From: Pectinophora gossypiella
Taxonomy: Eukaryota > Arthropoda > Insecta > Lepidoptera > Gelechiidae
Length of the DNA stretch: 64,000 nucleotides
Direction: 5' to 3'
Assembly (NCBI RefSeq): GCF_024362695.1
Contig: NC_065426.1
Location: forward strand, 9,888,236 to 9,952,235
Shown here piece by piece: positions 51,253 through 62,065 of this stretch (positions are counted from its first letter, which is position 1; every line of letters starts with the position of its first letter). The position numbers and the translations under genes are program-made. The notes beneath the pieces are model-generated. The model was given only the letters and a program-made list of their open reading frames with translations. It made no database searches and was not told the origin of the DNA.

Positions 51253-51498
51253 ATTTTTAAATTTATAAATATAAATATATATTTGTCATTTGTATTTCTT
51301 TTTATAGGTACCTACAGCATCGTGCACTAAGGTGAAAGCTTGTAAACACCATAATATACTAGGTAAGTGTAATAGAACACTAACTATTAATATGGTGGAT
51401 TGTTTTATGTTAATCATTCATCACGAGATTACTGTTACCCGACTGCGGCGAAGCAAAAGGAGGGTTATGTGTTTGACCGCTATGTATGTGTGTATGTA

Positions 51499-51818
51499 TA
51501 CAGGGTGTTAGTGACATCGAAACGAATACTGAGAGGGATGATTCTGACTATGATTTTGAGTTAATATCAAGTGGGATTTTCCGTCGCAAAATTAAAATTT
51601 TAGTTTTTTTTATTATTTTCAATTCTATACTTTTTTTTTTTTGCCCTATTTTTCCCTAAAAAGTAGCATGGAGAGTATTCGGAAAATGCTACACCGACAA
51701 GAGCGTGGCTCTTAAATTGATGATGATGACTTTTTCAATTGAAAATTCTACCTGATATTAACTCAATGAGCTGAATCATCCCTCAAAGTTTTCGTTACGA
51801 TGTCACTAACACCCTGTA
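51499..51818. mobile_element. FB copy 8 carrying an F-type tail
   Basis: TA then CAGGGTGTTAGTGACATCG at left; GATGTCACTAACACCCTG then TA at right, set in a TATG simple repeat. The centre holds an F-tail insertion (about 51633-51730; hairpin AAGAGCGTGGCTCTT, then TTGATGATGATG). Confidence 0.8.
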
Positions 51819-51839
51819 TATGTATGTATGTATATGTGT

Positions 51840-52380
51840 ACATACGCACGTCTGAGTAACTTCTAAACCACTTGTCAGAATTTAAACTTGAAATTGTGCA
51901 ATTTCAACAATATTACATACATACGGCTCAAAGCGATAACTTTCATCATTTGAAGTCTGTTAAAAATGAACCCAATTTGATAAACCTTGATAGTTATGAT
52001 AGAAATAAGTAAGTAATTACTCGACTGTTTAAATAGTATGCCAGTAGGTTATGGTCAGGACATACCTACAAGCACGCAACATTCTAAGTTTTTAATTTCA
52101 TCCCTAACCACGCAACACTAAGGCACAGTTGTTGATTCGCCAACAAAAGTGCCGCAACCGAATAAAATCCCGCAAAAACCTAACAACCTAACGCTCAGAA
52201 TAACAGAAATTTGGCGTAAGGACATCGCCAACATTCTCGCTTAAAACTTTTCCCCGATTAAAAAACCGTTTAAAAAGAAAGCCACGGTTTTTCCTAACGC
52301 CAAAACGGGCCACTTTCGTTCGTATAAACGCAATGCGACATACGCCACTTTGTCCTAAACGCGTCTCATCCCATGCGCAC
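51840..52380. other. Unassigned, no gene recognised
   Basis: Lower repeat density than elsewhere. No SINE head or LINE tail found; ORF 52188-52382 (minus) has no recognisable motif. It could be upstream sequence of the candidate first exon. Confidence 0.35.
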
Positions 52381-52384
52381 AAGG

Positions 52385-52750
52385 CATTCGGTCGGTCGCG
52401 TTTGTCGTAACCGCGCGTACCACTAGTAGAGGCGCGCGCTCCAAATTACGACAGTCAAAAGCTCATTACGTCTACTACGGTATCTGATACGATTCGAAGT
52501 GTCAAATTTTGAATTCTTAAAAATAAAAGACAGTGTTCCATTTCTCGGATTTGAAAAAGAGTTCCATTTGAATTGGAATTTTACTTTTAATTTTGAAAGT
52601 GATGTGAAACTTGGTTTGGTGTTAGTGGAAATTTTGGGAAAAATAAATTATTTAGTGTAAGTGATTTTGACGGGAATTGCCAGATTTTAGTGCTTTTTAG
52701 TGTAGTGTTGTGTATACTGACGCAACTTACAGGCATTGCGGCAAAAAACG
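52385..52750 (+). promoter_or_regulatory. Candidate promoter / untranslated first exon
   Basis: A GC-rich, CpG-containing patch (ACCGCGCGTACCACTAG, GGCGCGCGCTCC) is followed by about 300 bp without repeats and without a usable long ORF, ending GCAAAAAACG before a strong donor GTGAGTG at 52751. This is the pattern of a 5' UTR exon whose coding exons would lie right of the window or be missed. Inference only. Confidence 0.25.
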
Positions 52751-52759
52751 GTGAGTGTT

Positions 52760-54320
52760 ATTTATGTTCTTTTTGGTGACATCTGTTCATAGTTAGTGTT
52801 TCTGTAAATAGGTACCTACCTTAAATATATTTATTTCTTATATTTTATCTATATTTAAAGATATACAAACATTTGGGTCTAATTGGGTATATAAAATCCT
52901 TACGATAAAAGAAAAACATTTTAACGGGTTCTATAAATTGAAATTATTTGAATGTAGGTAATTAAGTACTTAATTTTAATTATTATATTGAAGTCAAATA
53001 CAATTAATATTTTAAATATGTTCTGAACAGGTCAGGGAACAAGTAGGTATTCAACAAGCAATGTTTAGTTTAGTAATTTTGTTTCTTGATTAAATTGTAT
53101 AGTTGTGTATAAAAATATACCAATTTAAAAATACATATTATTTTGCGCCTACCTCGGTATTCGCGGGCCTGTCGTCTTCATTTTACTTCAGACTGAGTGC
53201 TCCATTTGTGAAGCCAAGTAGTGAATGTGATCCGAAGTAACTCAATGACAAATTTTATAAAAATATGTAAAAGTAAATTGTATAAAAATGTATTAACCTA
53301 ACCTAACCTAACCGTAGGGATCTACTATACTTACCCGTTTTTTGGTCTTTAATATCTGTGTACACCCTAAAAGTGATTGTCGTTAATAGGAAGATACTTA
53401 TTACAGTTCCGATATAATAATAACACATAACATAAGCTCGCGACTATGTACCAATTGGGGTAGTCAGAGATACATCCATCGCAAGATGAACTAAGTACCC
53501 ACACTACACCGAGCTTTCTGTTAGACCAACGTTATAGCTGGTGAGCCGTCTGTAATGTAAACTGCACTTAATATAAATTAATAACTCAATAATACAATTT
53601 ATAATTTCTTATAAAGGACCTCAAAGAGAGGAAATTTAATTGTATTTAACGAAAGAACTTTTTCAAACAACCCCTTTTGCATAATGTCCGCTTTTATCGG
53701 ACAATAAAAAAACCGAAATAGAAATTCTCTTTAAAGAACTTTGAATTTCGAAATTCCAAAATAATAGTAACACAAAAATAATTATTTAAATAAAATTAAA
53801 ACTACAAAAAAATAAAACTAAAACAATTAAAGCCTACAGAATAAGAATGTTAATAGGTATGCAAATTCGAAGGCTCTTTATCTTTAATTATTTGTTTATT
53901 TAAATGGAATCATAATTTACTTTGTAATTTCGCTAATCTGCCGCCCACGGAGTTTTATTGCGATTTCTTCACGGTTGATGTGAATTTTAAAATAATTTTA
54001 GTGTTTAAAATAAGTTTATTTTTACATTTAAGTATTTGTGGTAAAGCTTCTCTGTTCGACTGGGATTGAAGAAAAAAGATAAAATGCGTTCAGTTTGAAT
54101 TATGTGTGCATTATGTATGGATGTAATTGTTTATTTGGTTTATTTTTAATTTATTTAGGATTATAAAAAATACTCAATCCTATTACTAGAGGGTCGGAAT
54201 GTACGTGTAATGACTTAGGAGATACCTAAACTGCTTCAAAATAAGCATTTTAACAGGAATTTAATGAACGAGGATTTCGGAATACTTTAAGTAGGTATTT
54301 CGTTTCGTAGTTACCTATCG
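52760..54320. other. Mostly unassigned AT-rich DNA
   Basis: Holds a diverged G-like fragment (53155-53250, CGGGCCTGTCGTCTTC and CTCCATTTGTGAAGCCAAG), a short CCTAA run (53295-53314) and a reversed SINE-E (53428-53575, CATCGCAAGATGAACTAAG). No coding exon recognised. Confidence 0.45.
53428..53575 (-). mobile_element. SINE-E 3' half
   Basis: CATAACATAAGCTCGCGACT, ACCAATTGGGGTAGTCAGAG, GATGAACTAAGTACCCACAC, TTCTGTTAGACCAACG. Confidence 0.6.
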
Positions 54321-54324
54321 AGTA

Positions 54325-54497
54325 CCGGACTTGCGTTTTCACTAACACAGTTGGCTCGACCATTATAGACGGCGATACGGCTCACCACCTATCACGTTGG
54401 TCTAACAGAAAGCTTGGTGAGGTGTGGATACTTAGTTCATCTTGCGATGGATGTACCTCTGATTACAACAATAGGGATAAACTCGTGAACTTATATT
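54325..54497 (+). mobile_element. SINE-E, body complete
   Basis: CCGGACTTGCGTTTTCACTA, GGCTCGACCATTATAGACGG, GTTGGTCTAACAGAAAGC, CATCTTGCGATGGATGTACC. Only the tRNA-like head is absent. Confidence 0.7.
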
Positions 54498-54504
54498 GTT
54501 ACTA

Positions 54505-55032
54505 TAAACTATCTTGTCGACTGCGACTCCGCCCGCGTGCATTTCAGTTATCGCGCGCGATATATTTATTCCACCCCTAAATAATATAATACAATACAAA
54601 AACGCTCTATTGCACATATAAATACAACAGTAAAAACAATTACAAAAGTGACAAGAGAGCACAGTCGGCGGCCAATATAAAAATTGTCCTATCTTCTTCT
54701 TTGCGAGTCGATGGCGATCGATACTAAATTTTTGCTGACCAATAATTGGCCACGCTTACAGCATTGTCAGTGGCTTCGTGAAGGTCTTTAATAGTGCCAG
54801 TGTTAGGGCACTTAGGACAGCACAAAAGGTGAGCCATAGTTTGTGGTGATACTCCACACTTGTACTCGTCGCAACCATCAACCAGGTATCCCCACCTGCA
54901 GAAATGTTGTCCTATGTTCTTTCCCAATGTCAAGTCTATCTCTGTGTCAAATTTCATCATAATCGGTTCAGTAGTTTTAGCGTGAAAACGTAACAGACGA
55001 AGTTACTTTTGCATTGTATTAGAAGGGATGTT
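54505..55032. repeat. Common lepidopteran repeat split by a LINE
   Basis: Left part CGACTGCGACTCCGCCCGCG and right part CAAATTTCATCATAATCGGT, TCAGTAGTTTTAGCGTGAAA, AGAAGGGATG. A LINE 3' fragment (54585-54931) separates them. Class not resolved. Confidence 0.5.
54585..54931 (-). pseudogene. LINE C-terminus with CxCG-type zinc motif
   Basis: Minus frame: DGCDEYKCGVSPQTMAHLLC then CPKCPNTGTIKDLHEATDNA and SVANYW. The C...C....QT..HLL.CP.C pattern followed by TDNA..VA.YW is the usual C-terminal end of a group of Jockey/CR1-like RTs. The 3' UTR ends ATTGCACATATAAATAC / CAATACAAAAACG (reversed). Only ~70 codons remain. Confidence 0.6.
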
Positions 55033-55089
55033 TTATTTTCTATCAAACTACGTGTATAATATCATCTTACGAAGTTTTGCATACCTAAA

Positions 55090-55150
55090 AAAAAAAATAT
55101 ACGGTCGAATTGAGAACCTCCTCCTTTTTTGAAGTCGGTAAAAAGAATTA
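55090..55150 (-). repeat. LINE 3' tail fragment
   Basis: ATACGGTCGAATTGAGAACC then TCCTCCTTTTTTGAAGTCGG, a very common lepidopteran LINE end in reverse. Confidence 0.45.
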
Positions 55151-55395
55151 AACATTTTTTCAGAGTAAAAGCGAACTTATTTTCCTCTCGTTTTAACTCT
55201 AGGGAGACAAGTAAAAAAGGAAAAATGGAGTTTTATATTTTTCCGATACAAGTTTTTCTTGTGTAAAAGAGAATTTTCTTTTTTCTATAGCTGTCTATCT
55301 GTCCCAATGATCATTTTGCCGTTGACATCCTAGTAGCGTCTCTAGAGGGTAGCGAGTCCCATACGATGGAAAATGTTTTGGTGTATTCGTTTTGA

Positions 55396-55741
55396 GAGCC
55401 GTGGTAGCCCAGTTTGTATAACACTTGCCTCTCACTTTGAGGTCGCAGGTTTAATCCAGCCCCTAAACCAACGATTGTCGAATTTGTTTTCGAATTCATG
55501 TTTGGATCACAAATGATTATCTCGTGCTCAGCGTTGAAAGAAAACATCGTGAGGAAACCCACACTCCCGAGAAATGCATTTTCGGAGATATATGACTTAA
55601 GCTATATTGGGTTGCTTTTGGGCGGGTTGAAAAGTCAGACAGGCAGTCGCTTGTGTGAAAAAGCGGAGGTTTCAAGGTCTTCAGGTTAGGTTAGCGGACC
55701 TTGCGAAAAACGGGATAACGCTAGGGAGGTGATGATGATGA
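55396..55741 (+). mobile_element. SINE-C, full length
   Basis: GAGCCGTGGTAGCCCAGTTT, box B region GGTCGCAGGTTTAATCCAG (one base off consensus), GAGAAATGCATTTTCGGAGA, GTGATGATGATGATC. Confidence 0.85.
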
Positions 55742-56014
55742 TCCTGGTTCCGATTAATTAAAAAAAAAACAAAACAAATGACCATCAGACAAGAGTAGAA
55801 AGCAAACAGCTCGCGTGCTCACAATCTTCAATCTACAATAGCAGTTGAACACGGCCAACATGTTAATGTAACGGAGAAAGGAAGGACCGCTTAGTCTTTT
55901 GCCAAAGAAACTTGTTCCATTGCGATAATTACTTGATTCTGCTATAAAAATGCGGAATCTATTGTGCCCATATAACTTTTAGGTTTAATTATAAGTAAAA
56001 TACATACATACATA

Positions 56015-56725
56015 AACTCACGCTAATTTCCCAGATAAGTAGAGACTATGGAATTCCATTTGCTTCGATCCTGACATACTCAGCAAGCTTTGTTTACTGC
56101 TCTTGACATAGACCTTTTCTGCACTAGCATTGCATCCGTAAAGAGATTGTTAACCCAGAGCTATTTTGATAGGTTAGGCTAATAGTGAGCGTAACTTAAG
56201 CGTAACTTAGGTACTGGCAGAATATCAGTGTTGCTAAGAGTGGTATTTCTACTATCCTTCGCAACAACATGCTGAGTCAGTCCCTTTTCCCTGGCAGTGT
56301 ATTTTTGATTTGTATACTTATCTTTATCTTCTCTACTATTGTACTGCACTGTTTTGGGAATAAAGTTATTCTATTCTATTCTAGTGTTTGATAGGATTAG
56401 TTGAATTGTTTTATTTCAGATATTGTTGTATCCTAAACTGTCACGTTTATTATTTCGTTTCTTCTATTTATTTATTAATGCTGCTGTTATCGGACTTGTC
56501 CCGTTAACAAACGGTTTAGGTTTTTTTTAGTAAGTATGTAGTTTTAACTATTTAGACTCATATATGTGGAAATTTTTTGTTGGCATGTAGTTTCTTAAAG
56601 TTGTATACATTTTGTGTTATTTTGCTGTAAATTTCCCTGAAATAAATAAATAAGTAAATAAGCTTCCTCCACATTCGTAATAGTTTCGTACACGCACGCC
56701 GGTTCAGAGTAAAAGAGAGAAAGGA
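56015..56725 (-). repeat. P-type tail interrupted by a LINE end
   Basis: Left piece to 56092 (GAATTCCATTTGCTTCGATC) and right piece 56656-56725 (CACATTCGTAATAGTTTCG, GCACGCCGGTTCAGAG). The insert 56098-56655 ends in (AAATA)n; AAGCTT on both sides may be its target duplication. Confidence 0.45.
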
Positions 56726-56844
56726 GAAGAAAAGAACATCGGAATGTGTCTAATAAAGAGATTAACATTTTAAAACATTTTATGTGAAAAATACGCTGTG
56801 ATTTAAGTCAAGTCATAAAAAACGAAGACAGCAAAATAATGACG

Positions 56845-56905
56845 GTTGAAAGTGTAACTATGTTACGATGAAGATATTATTATTTTTGAATTTTGAATTT
56901 GGATT
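56845..56905 (+). repeat. J-type LINE tail end
   Basis: GTGTAACTATGTTACGATGA and AGATATTATTATTTTTGAAT. Confidence 0.4.
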
Positions 56906-57007
56906 CTCTATGTTTGGTGGAAATCGGTTCAGATCTTCAAGGTCATCAGGTCGTTTGTTAAGTGTGATAGGAATGTTACACACTCAGTTTGCTTGCAAGC
57001 ATCTTCT

Positions 57008-57336
57008 CTTCTTCTTCTTCTATCGTGTGGATTGTGAGGTGGATTACCAACCCCATCAACCTGGTGTCAGGGTTATTACTGAGCCGCCATAGGCCCCTGA
57101 CATGACTCATGTAACGACTACTTACTTACATCAGTAAGTAGTAACCGGGACCAACGGCTTAACGTGGCTTCCGAAGCACGGATCATCTTACTTTTGGACA
57201 ATTAGGTGATCAGCTTGTAATGTCCTAACCAAACTAGGGATCACAAAGTGATTTTTGTGATATGTCCCCACCGGGAATCGAACCCGGGACCTCCGGATCG
57301 TGAACCCAACGCTCAACCACTGGACCACGGAGGCCG
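57008..57336 (-). mobile_element. SINE-A, full length and little diverged
   Basis: CTTCTTCTATCGTGTGGATT to CTCAACCACTGGACCACGGA; intact box B (ATCGAACCCGGGACC) and core. Best copy for a consensus. Confidence 0.9.
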
Positions 57337-57445
57337 TTATATCTTGCAAGCATATGTGGGATCTGACATTTGAAACACTAATGTCTTCTGGAACCACTGA
57401 GCTGGTCTGCTGTTAGCGTACTTTTTCTGGTTAATAGGTTATTTT

Positions 57446-57503
57446 TTTTAAATTCTATTCTTTTGCGATGGAACACTTCACATGATGTCACTTACAACCC
57501 GTA
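57446..57503. repeat. FB right-arm fragment
   Basis: TTTTGCGATGGAACACTTCA and GATGTCACTTACAACCCG: remains of an FB copy directly before copy 9. Confidence 0.5.
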
Positions 57504-57511
57504 CAAGTACG

Positions 57512-57720
57512 TACGGATGTTAGTGAGACCGTAGCGAATATTGAAAGGGATGATACAGACCAGGATTCTGAGTTGATATCAAGTGGAATTTCATTGTTGT
57601 GTTTTTTTAATTACTTTCAGTTCCATACTTTTGAGACGGAAAATTCCACTTGATATCAACTCAAAATCATGGTCTGAATTACCTCTCAAAATTTCGTTAC
57701 GATGTCACTAATACCCTGTA
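57512..57720. mobile_element. Foldback MITE (FB copy 9)
   Basis: GGATGTTAGTGAGACCGTAG at left; GATGTCACTAATACCCTG then TA at right; linker ACAAGTACGTAC to the fragment before it. Confidence 0.75.
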
Positions 57721-57826
57721 TAGATTGTGTTCCTTTATTAGTATTAATATTCAAAGTTCCCTTTAAGATTATCTAGTACTTACTTACATTGTGAAAAGAC
57801 GCCCACGTTATGATACTAATTTGGTC

Positions 57827-58117
57827 ATCATCATCAATTTAAGAGCCACGCTCTTGTCGGTGTAGCATTTTCCATTCCAGTCTATCAAAGGCCAATTCCT
57901 TGACTTCCCTATAAGACACGACGTTAACCTTTTCTTTAATCTGTTCCATGTAAGCTCTTCTTGGTCTTCCCCTTCCTCTCTTTCCTTCTAGCTTTCCTTC
58001 TATGATGTTTTTAATGAATTCGTCGTGTCTTATTAGGTGTCCAATCATCTTGCCTCTTCTGTCCTCAATAATTCTCAGTATTTGTCTAATTTGGTAACCA
58101 TACCAAAAACAACACAC
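57827..58117 (-). pseudogene. F-type (RTE-like) RT C-terminus
   Basis: Minus frame: MIGHLIRHDEFIKNIIEGKL, then EGKRGRGRPRRAYMEQIKEK, then ELAFDRLEWKMLHRQERGS and stop. The GHL.RH..F...I.EG...G.RG.GRPR signature is the C-terminal tail of RTE-like reverse transcriptases. It is followed by hairpin AAGAGCGTGGCTCTT (minus sense) and a GATGATG tail, tying the hairpin tail to this RT family. 5'-truncated. Confidence 0.75.
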
Positions 58118-58251
58118 GAACTTTACATATGTTACGATCCCAAAACTTTGCTAAACCAACGAAGATGAAATGATCCGTTGTTTTTTTCGGAGTTTTTGAG
58201 GATAAATGGACGCGAAAACATCTTTCTGGAGAGTAACATCCCACATACAAA

Positions 58252-58393
58252 CGGTCACGAGCATTAATATGTATACACTTCGGTACCATGTCACATTAAC
58301 TTTTTGGACAAATTGAACTGTACGTCTCACGAAATGTCAAAGATGTTAGTGCGACAGAGTCCTAAAGTGGGTACATTATATTGCTCATGATTG
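58252..58393. mobile_element. 142-bp MITE copy 3
   Basis: Same ends and exactly the same length as copies 1 and 2; right TA kept, left flank AA. Adjacent to a SINE-A. Confidence 0.85.
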
Positions 58394-58563
58394 TACATAA
58401 CGGCCTCAGTGGTCTAGTAGTTGAGCGTTGTGCTCACGATCCGGCGGTCCCGGGATCGAATCCCGGTGGGGACAAAACAGAAAAATCACTTTGTGATCCC
58501 TAGTTTAGTTAGGACATTAAAGGCTGATCACCTAATTGTCCAAAAGTAAGATGATCCGTGCTT

Positions 58564-58937
58564 CTTTCAGGTTTTCTACTGACTTACTTTACAACGAATG
58601 CAAAGTTCTGCGGGTGCGCCAGTTGTTCATGTTAAAGACTGTGGTTGCAAGACACAGAGCTGTTCGCTCCTCACCTGAGTACGAAGCGCTTCTGCAGCGA
58701 AGGATTTTTAGAGTTGCAATTCCGACAGTTAAAACTACTTTTGCTAAACGTCACCCACATTATCTTTCCATCTACGTATATAATAAAATTTGCCACAAAC
58801 TCCCGATTAAATCGATGTCCCTCCGAGAGACCAAAAAAGAAGTTGAGACATGGTTGCTGAGTCAGAACTATGACAAAACGGAGGAATTGATGCCAAATTC
58901 ATAATTACGGGATCACATAGAAATACACACTCACACA

Positions 58938-58972
<35 letters not shown>

Positions 58973-59285
58973 ACATAGACACTCCTTCTAACTTATAAAT
59001 ACTATATATTATATACATATTATATTTTTTCACATACCAGTTTCTTTTGTACGTTTAAATGTTTCATCTGTTGCTTCTGGATAAGTCCGAACAAAACCAA
59101 ACAATGTTAATTTTTTCGGGCCCCTGCGATACAGGCTTATGCTTAGTGCAGGGTCCGCTGTGTTATCTGTCTATATGTAGATTTTCTGAAACTACCTCAT
59201 AAAACCAGTTTTTTGTAACAGATTACTTTTGTAAATCTCTTTTTTTTTGAAATAAATATTTTTCTATTTTCTATTTCTATTTTCT
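58564..59285 (+). pseudogene. LINE C-terminus and 3' UTR inside SINE-A
   Basis: Frame FRFSTDLLYNECKVLRVRQL ... RHPHYLSIYVYNKICHKLPI ... VETWLLSQNYDKTEE to stop at 58904 matches the C-terminal region of Jockey-like elements (L..Y....VL.VR.L and IYNK-LP). The UTR has a (CA)n run at 58925-58970 and ends AATAAATATTTTTCTATTTTC. The first residues of the open frame (MSKSKMIRAS) come from the SINE. Confidence 0.6.
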
Positions 59286-59372
59286 TCTTACGGCACGTTA
59301 AGCCGTTGCCCCCGGTTACTACTTACTGATGTAAGTACGCAGTCGTTACACGAGTCAAGTCAGGGGCCTAAT

Positions 59373-59430
59373 GAGGGTGGCATATTCTAATCAGAATAAA
59401 CCCTCAATAAAATTAAAGAGAAAAAAAAAA
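59373..59430 (+). mobile_element. 58-bp poly(A)-tailed retroinsert with 14-bp TSD
   Basis: GAGGGTGGCATATTCTAATC ... CAATAAAATTAAAGAG and ten A, flanked by GTCAGGGGCCTAAT at 59359-59372 and 59431-59444. AATAAA just before the tail suggests the end of a polyadenylated RNA. Confidence 0.85.
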
Positions 59431-59486
59431 GTCAGGGGCCTAATTGGTAGTCCACCTCACAACCCACACGATAGAAGAAGATTCAT

Positions 59487-59600
59487 ACATAAACTCACGC
59501 CTTTTCCCCACCGGGGTAAGCAGAGACTATAGGATTCCATTTGCTTCGATCCTGACACACTTCTCTTGCTCCTGTCACATTCGTCAATCTTTTTATCTTT
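59487..59600 (-). repeat. P-type LINE tail
   Basis: CATAAACTCACGCCTTTTCC, CACCGGGGTAAGCAGAGAC, CCATTTGCTTCGATCCTGAC. 59600-60300 has no gene; 59985-60060 holds a weak reversed J-like piece (CAGCACAGGGCCCTAG). Confidence 0.55.
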
Positions 59601-60322
59601 ATTTATACATATATCTATGTAGGAAAGTGAGAATACTACGGAAGGATAATGAATGGGAATTTGATTGTTTATGGTATGAAAGGAGGATGGTTAATGAATG
59701 GGACGTAAGGCAGTTTTAAAAAAAATAAGAAAGGCGAATCTATGGTACAATGTCGATCGGGTTACAGGATTTTGATAAAATATAGGAGTAAAGATATTTA
59801 AAATATCCCGTGTTATTTCTATATCCCACATCTATGCCACATCTATGCGAGGTTTTGTTCAAAATTAAAAAAAATATATATATTTATTTTTCAAAATTGG
59901 CTTACAAAGTAAGCGCTTTTTGAACGTCAATAAATTAAATTACATATTATGTAACTAGCTGTAAAACTACTACCACATCGGAATCTGTAACGCTGAGGGA
60001 AAGACGTGGCCAGAAAACCTCCCAGCACAGGGCCCTAGTCCTACTGTTCCATGTTTTCCTTTCATTTTTTTTTAAATCCAGCTCGTTTTACATAATTTAT
60101 AGACTTAAATACAATTTTAACAAAAACCACATGCGAATGTGATTTGAAACAGGCGAGGTTTTCACCATAAGGTGACGATAAGTACCACCAAAGCGCTGTT
60201 TGAGTGCAGTGAAATAATTTCAACAATTATGGTCAACCGAACATTTGTTACGATTGATAAATCGTTGCCGTTCTATGTGGTGGCGCTTTGTAGGCGTATT
60301 GTATAATAGAAACGTAAATTAA

Positions 60323-60640
60323 CGGCTTCCGTGGTCCAGTGGTTGAGCGCTCACCATCCGGTGGTCCCGGGTTCGAATCCCGTATGTCCCTAATTATGAC
60401 AAAAATCACTTTTGTGATCCGTAGTTTGAATAGGACATTACAGGCTGATCACCTGATTGTTCGAAAGTAAGATGATCCGTGCTTCGGAAGGCACGTTAAG
60501 CCGGGTTATTACTTACTGATGTAAGTATGTAGTCGTTACATGAGCCATGTCAGGGGCCTTTAGCGGATCAATAATAACCTTGACACCAGGGTTGATGAGG
60601 TTGGTACCTTCACCTCACAACTCACACGATAGAAGAAGAG
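60323..60640 (+). mobile_element. SINE-A, full length
   Basis: GGTCCAGTGGTTGAGCG, box B GGTTCGAATCCC, core GTGCTTCGGAAGGCACGTTA, tail CACACGATAGAAGAAGAG; small deletion in the anticodon arm. Confidence 0.9.
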
Positions 60641-60796
60641 AAAACAGCGTATTTTTCACATAAAATGTTTTACAATTTAACATTTAAATCTGTTACATTC
60701 AAAATTTTATCGTGTGTTTTTTTTACATTCCGACGCGATTTTCTTCAACATAACCTTCATTTCTTTCACCTAATTTAATTTCAAGTTAAAACTGGG

Positions 60797-60880
60797 TCAC
60801 TAATAACCCTGACACCAAGGTTGATGAGGTTGGTCATCCACCTCACAATGGGTTGGGTCCGTGTGGGCACGGTAGAAGAA
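60797..60880 (+). repeat. SINE-A 3' fragment
   Basis: TAACCCTGACACCAAGGTTG, CATCCACCTCACAATGGG, GGTAGAAGAAAAAAA. Confidence 0.65.
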
Positions 60881-61138
60881 AAAAATAAGATCTGTTGTGA
60901 TTGATCTGTTATGTTGAATACAATTCACTTTTAAGCCCTACACTATCTATGTGTGAGATGTTTGTATAGCAAATATTAGCTTTGGGGTAAGATAGAGCGA
61001 AAACTTCATTTACCTCGGCCATTATCAGAATAGGCCTCTAAGGATTTTGCGCCAAAAACTTAATAAACTCAAAGGTTGTCCGTTACGACCTTTGCTGCCT
61101 AGTGTTAGTTAGTTCAGCTAAGTAATATTGCTAGCAAA

Positions 61139-61647
61139 TAAGGTTGCCATCCGTCCGGGTTTCCCCGGACTTGTCCAAGTTTAGAGGGCATCCGGGGAGC
61201 GTCCGGGAAAGGCTACATTTGTAAACTGGGTTTTAAAAATAATAATAATAAAAAATATGGGCCGCCCGCGAGACACGCACTATGCGCGCACGCACACCAC
61301 GATCAACCGACGAACCAAGTATATTCACAACCAAGTATATTTATATGTTTTTGTTTAATATTTTAATAATGTTTTGTTTTCTTATTTCAAGAATTTAAAA
61401 AGCTGATTTATATAAACAATTTGTAACAAATTGTAATATGATTCTGTTTTGTTAAAATAATGAATGAATAGAAATGGTGATTTATGACATTTTCAACTGT
61501 TTTTTATTACATTGAATATTTATTTTATTTATTTATTTATTAATTTAATTTTATTAATTAATATGTTTAAAACATCTTGTTGACATATCCGGCTTTCGGA
61601 CTCTAAAGTCTTGTCCTGTTTTCCAAATTTTAGAGATGGCAACCCTA
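61139..61647. mobile_element. Non-autonomous hAT-like element, 509 bp
   Basis: Ends TAAGGTTGCCATC and GATGGCAACCCTA are inverted; an exact 8-bp duplication CTAGCAAA lies at 61131-61138 and 61648-61655, the length typical of hAT elements. Subterminal GTCCGGGTTTCCCCGGAC. No transposase. Confidence 0.8.
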
Positions 61648-61748
61648 CTAGCAAACCCCTTGTGAGGTTCACTATACGCGGGCTTATTACAAGTAGTTTA
61701 CTTGCGAACGATGATTGGAAACTATTAGATAGCTTAATTTACTACTAC

Positions 61749-62063
61749 GGCCTCCGTGGTTCAGTGGTTGAGCGTCGGGCTCACGATCCGGAGGTCCTGC
61801 ATTCGAATCCCCGTGGGGACATATCACAAAAATCACTTTGTGATCCCTAACTTGGTTAGGACTTTACAGGCTGATCACCTGATTGTCTTAAAGTAAGATG
61901 ATCCGTGCTTCGGAAGGCACGTTGCCGTTGTTCCCGGCCGTTGGTCCCGGTTACTACTTATTGATGTAAGAACGTAGTCGTTATATGAGGCATGTCAGGG
62001 GCCTGTGGCGGCTCAATAGTAACCCTGACACCAGGTTGGTAATTCACCTCATAACCCACACGT
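61749..62063 (+). mobile_element. SINE-A, full length
   Basis: GGCCTCCGTGGTTCAGTGG, box B ATTCGAATCC, core with a duplicated CGTTG..CCCGG stretch, body to CATAACCCACACG, where element L begins. Confidence 0.9.
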
Positions 62064-62065
62064 TT

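Larger units (their letters stand above)
58401..59482 (+). mobile_element. SINE-A carrying two insertions
   Basis: Head and first half 58401-58563 (GGTCTAGTAGTTGAGCG, GGGATCGAATCCCGG, up to GATCCGTGCTTC); it resumes at 59289 (CGGCACGTTAAGCCGTTG) after a LINE, and again after a 58-bp insert (59431-59482, CACCTCACAACCCACACG). Confidence 0.8.

Noticed and set aside
53295..53314. Telomere or telomeric fusion point (CCTAA units)
   Set aside because: Only about four units here and at 19848-19867; too short and without TRAS/SART elements beside them.
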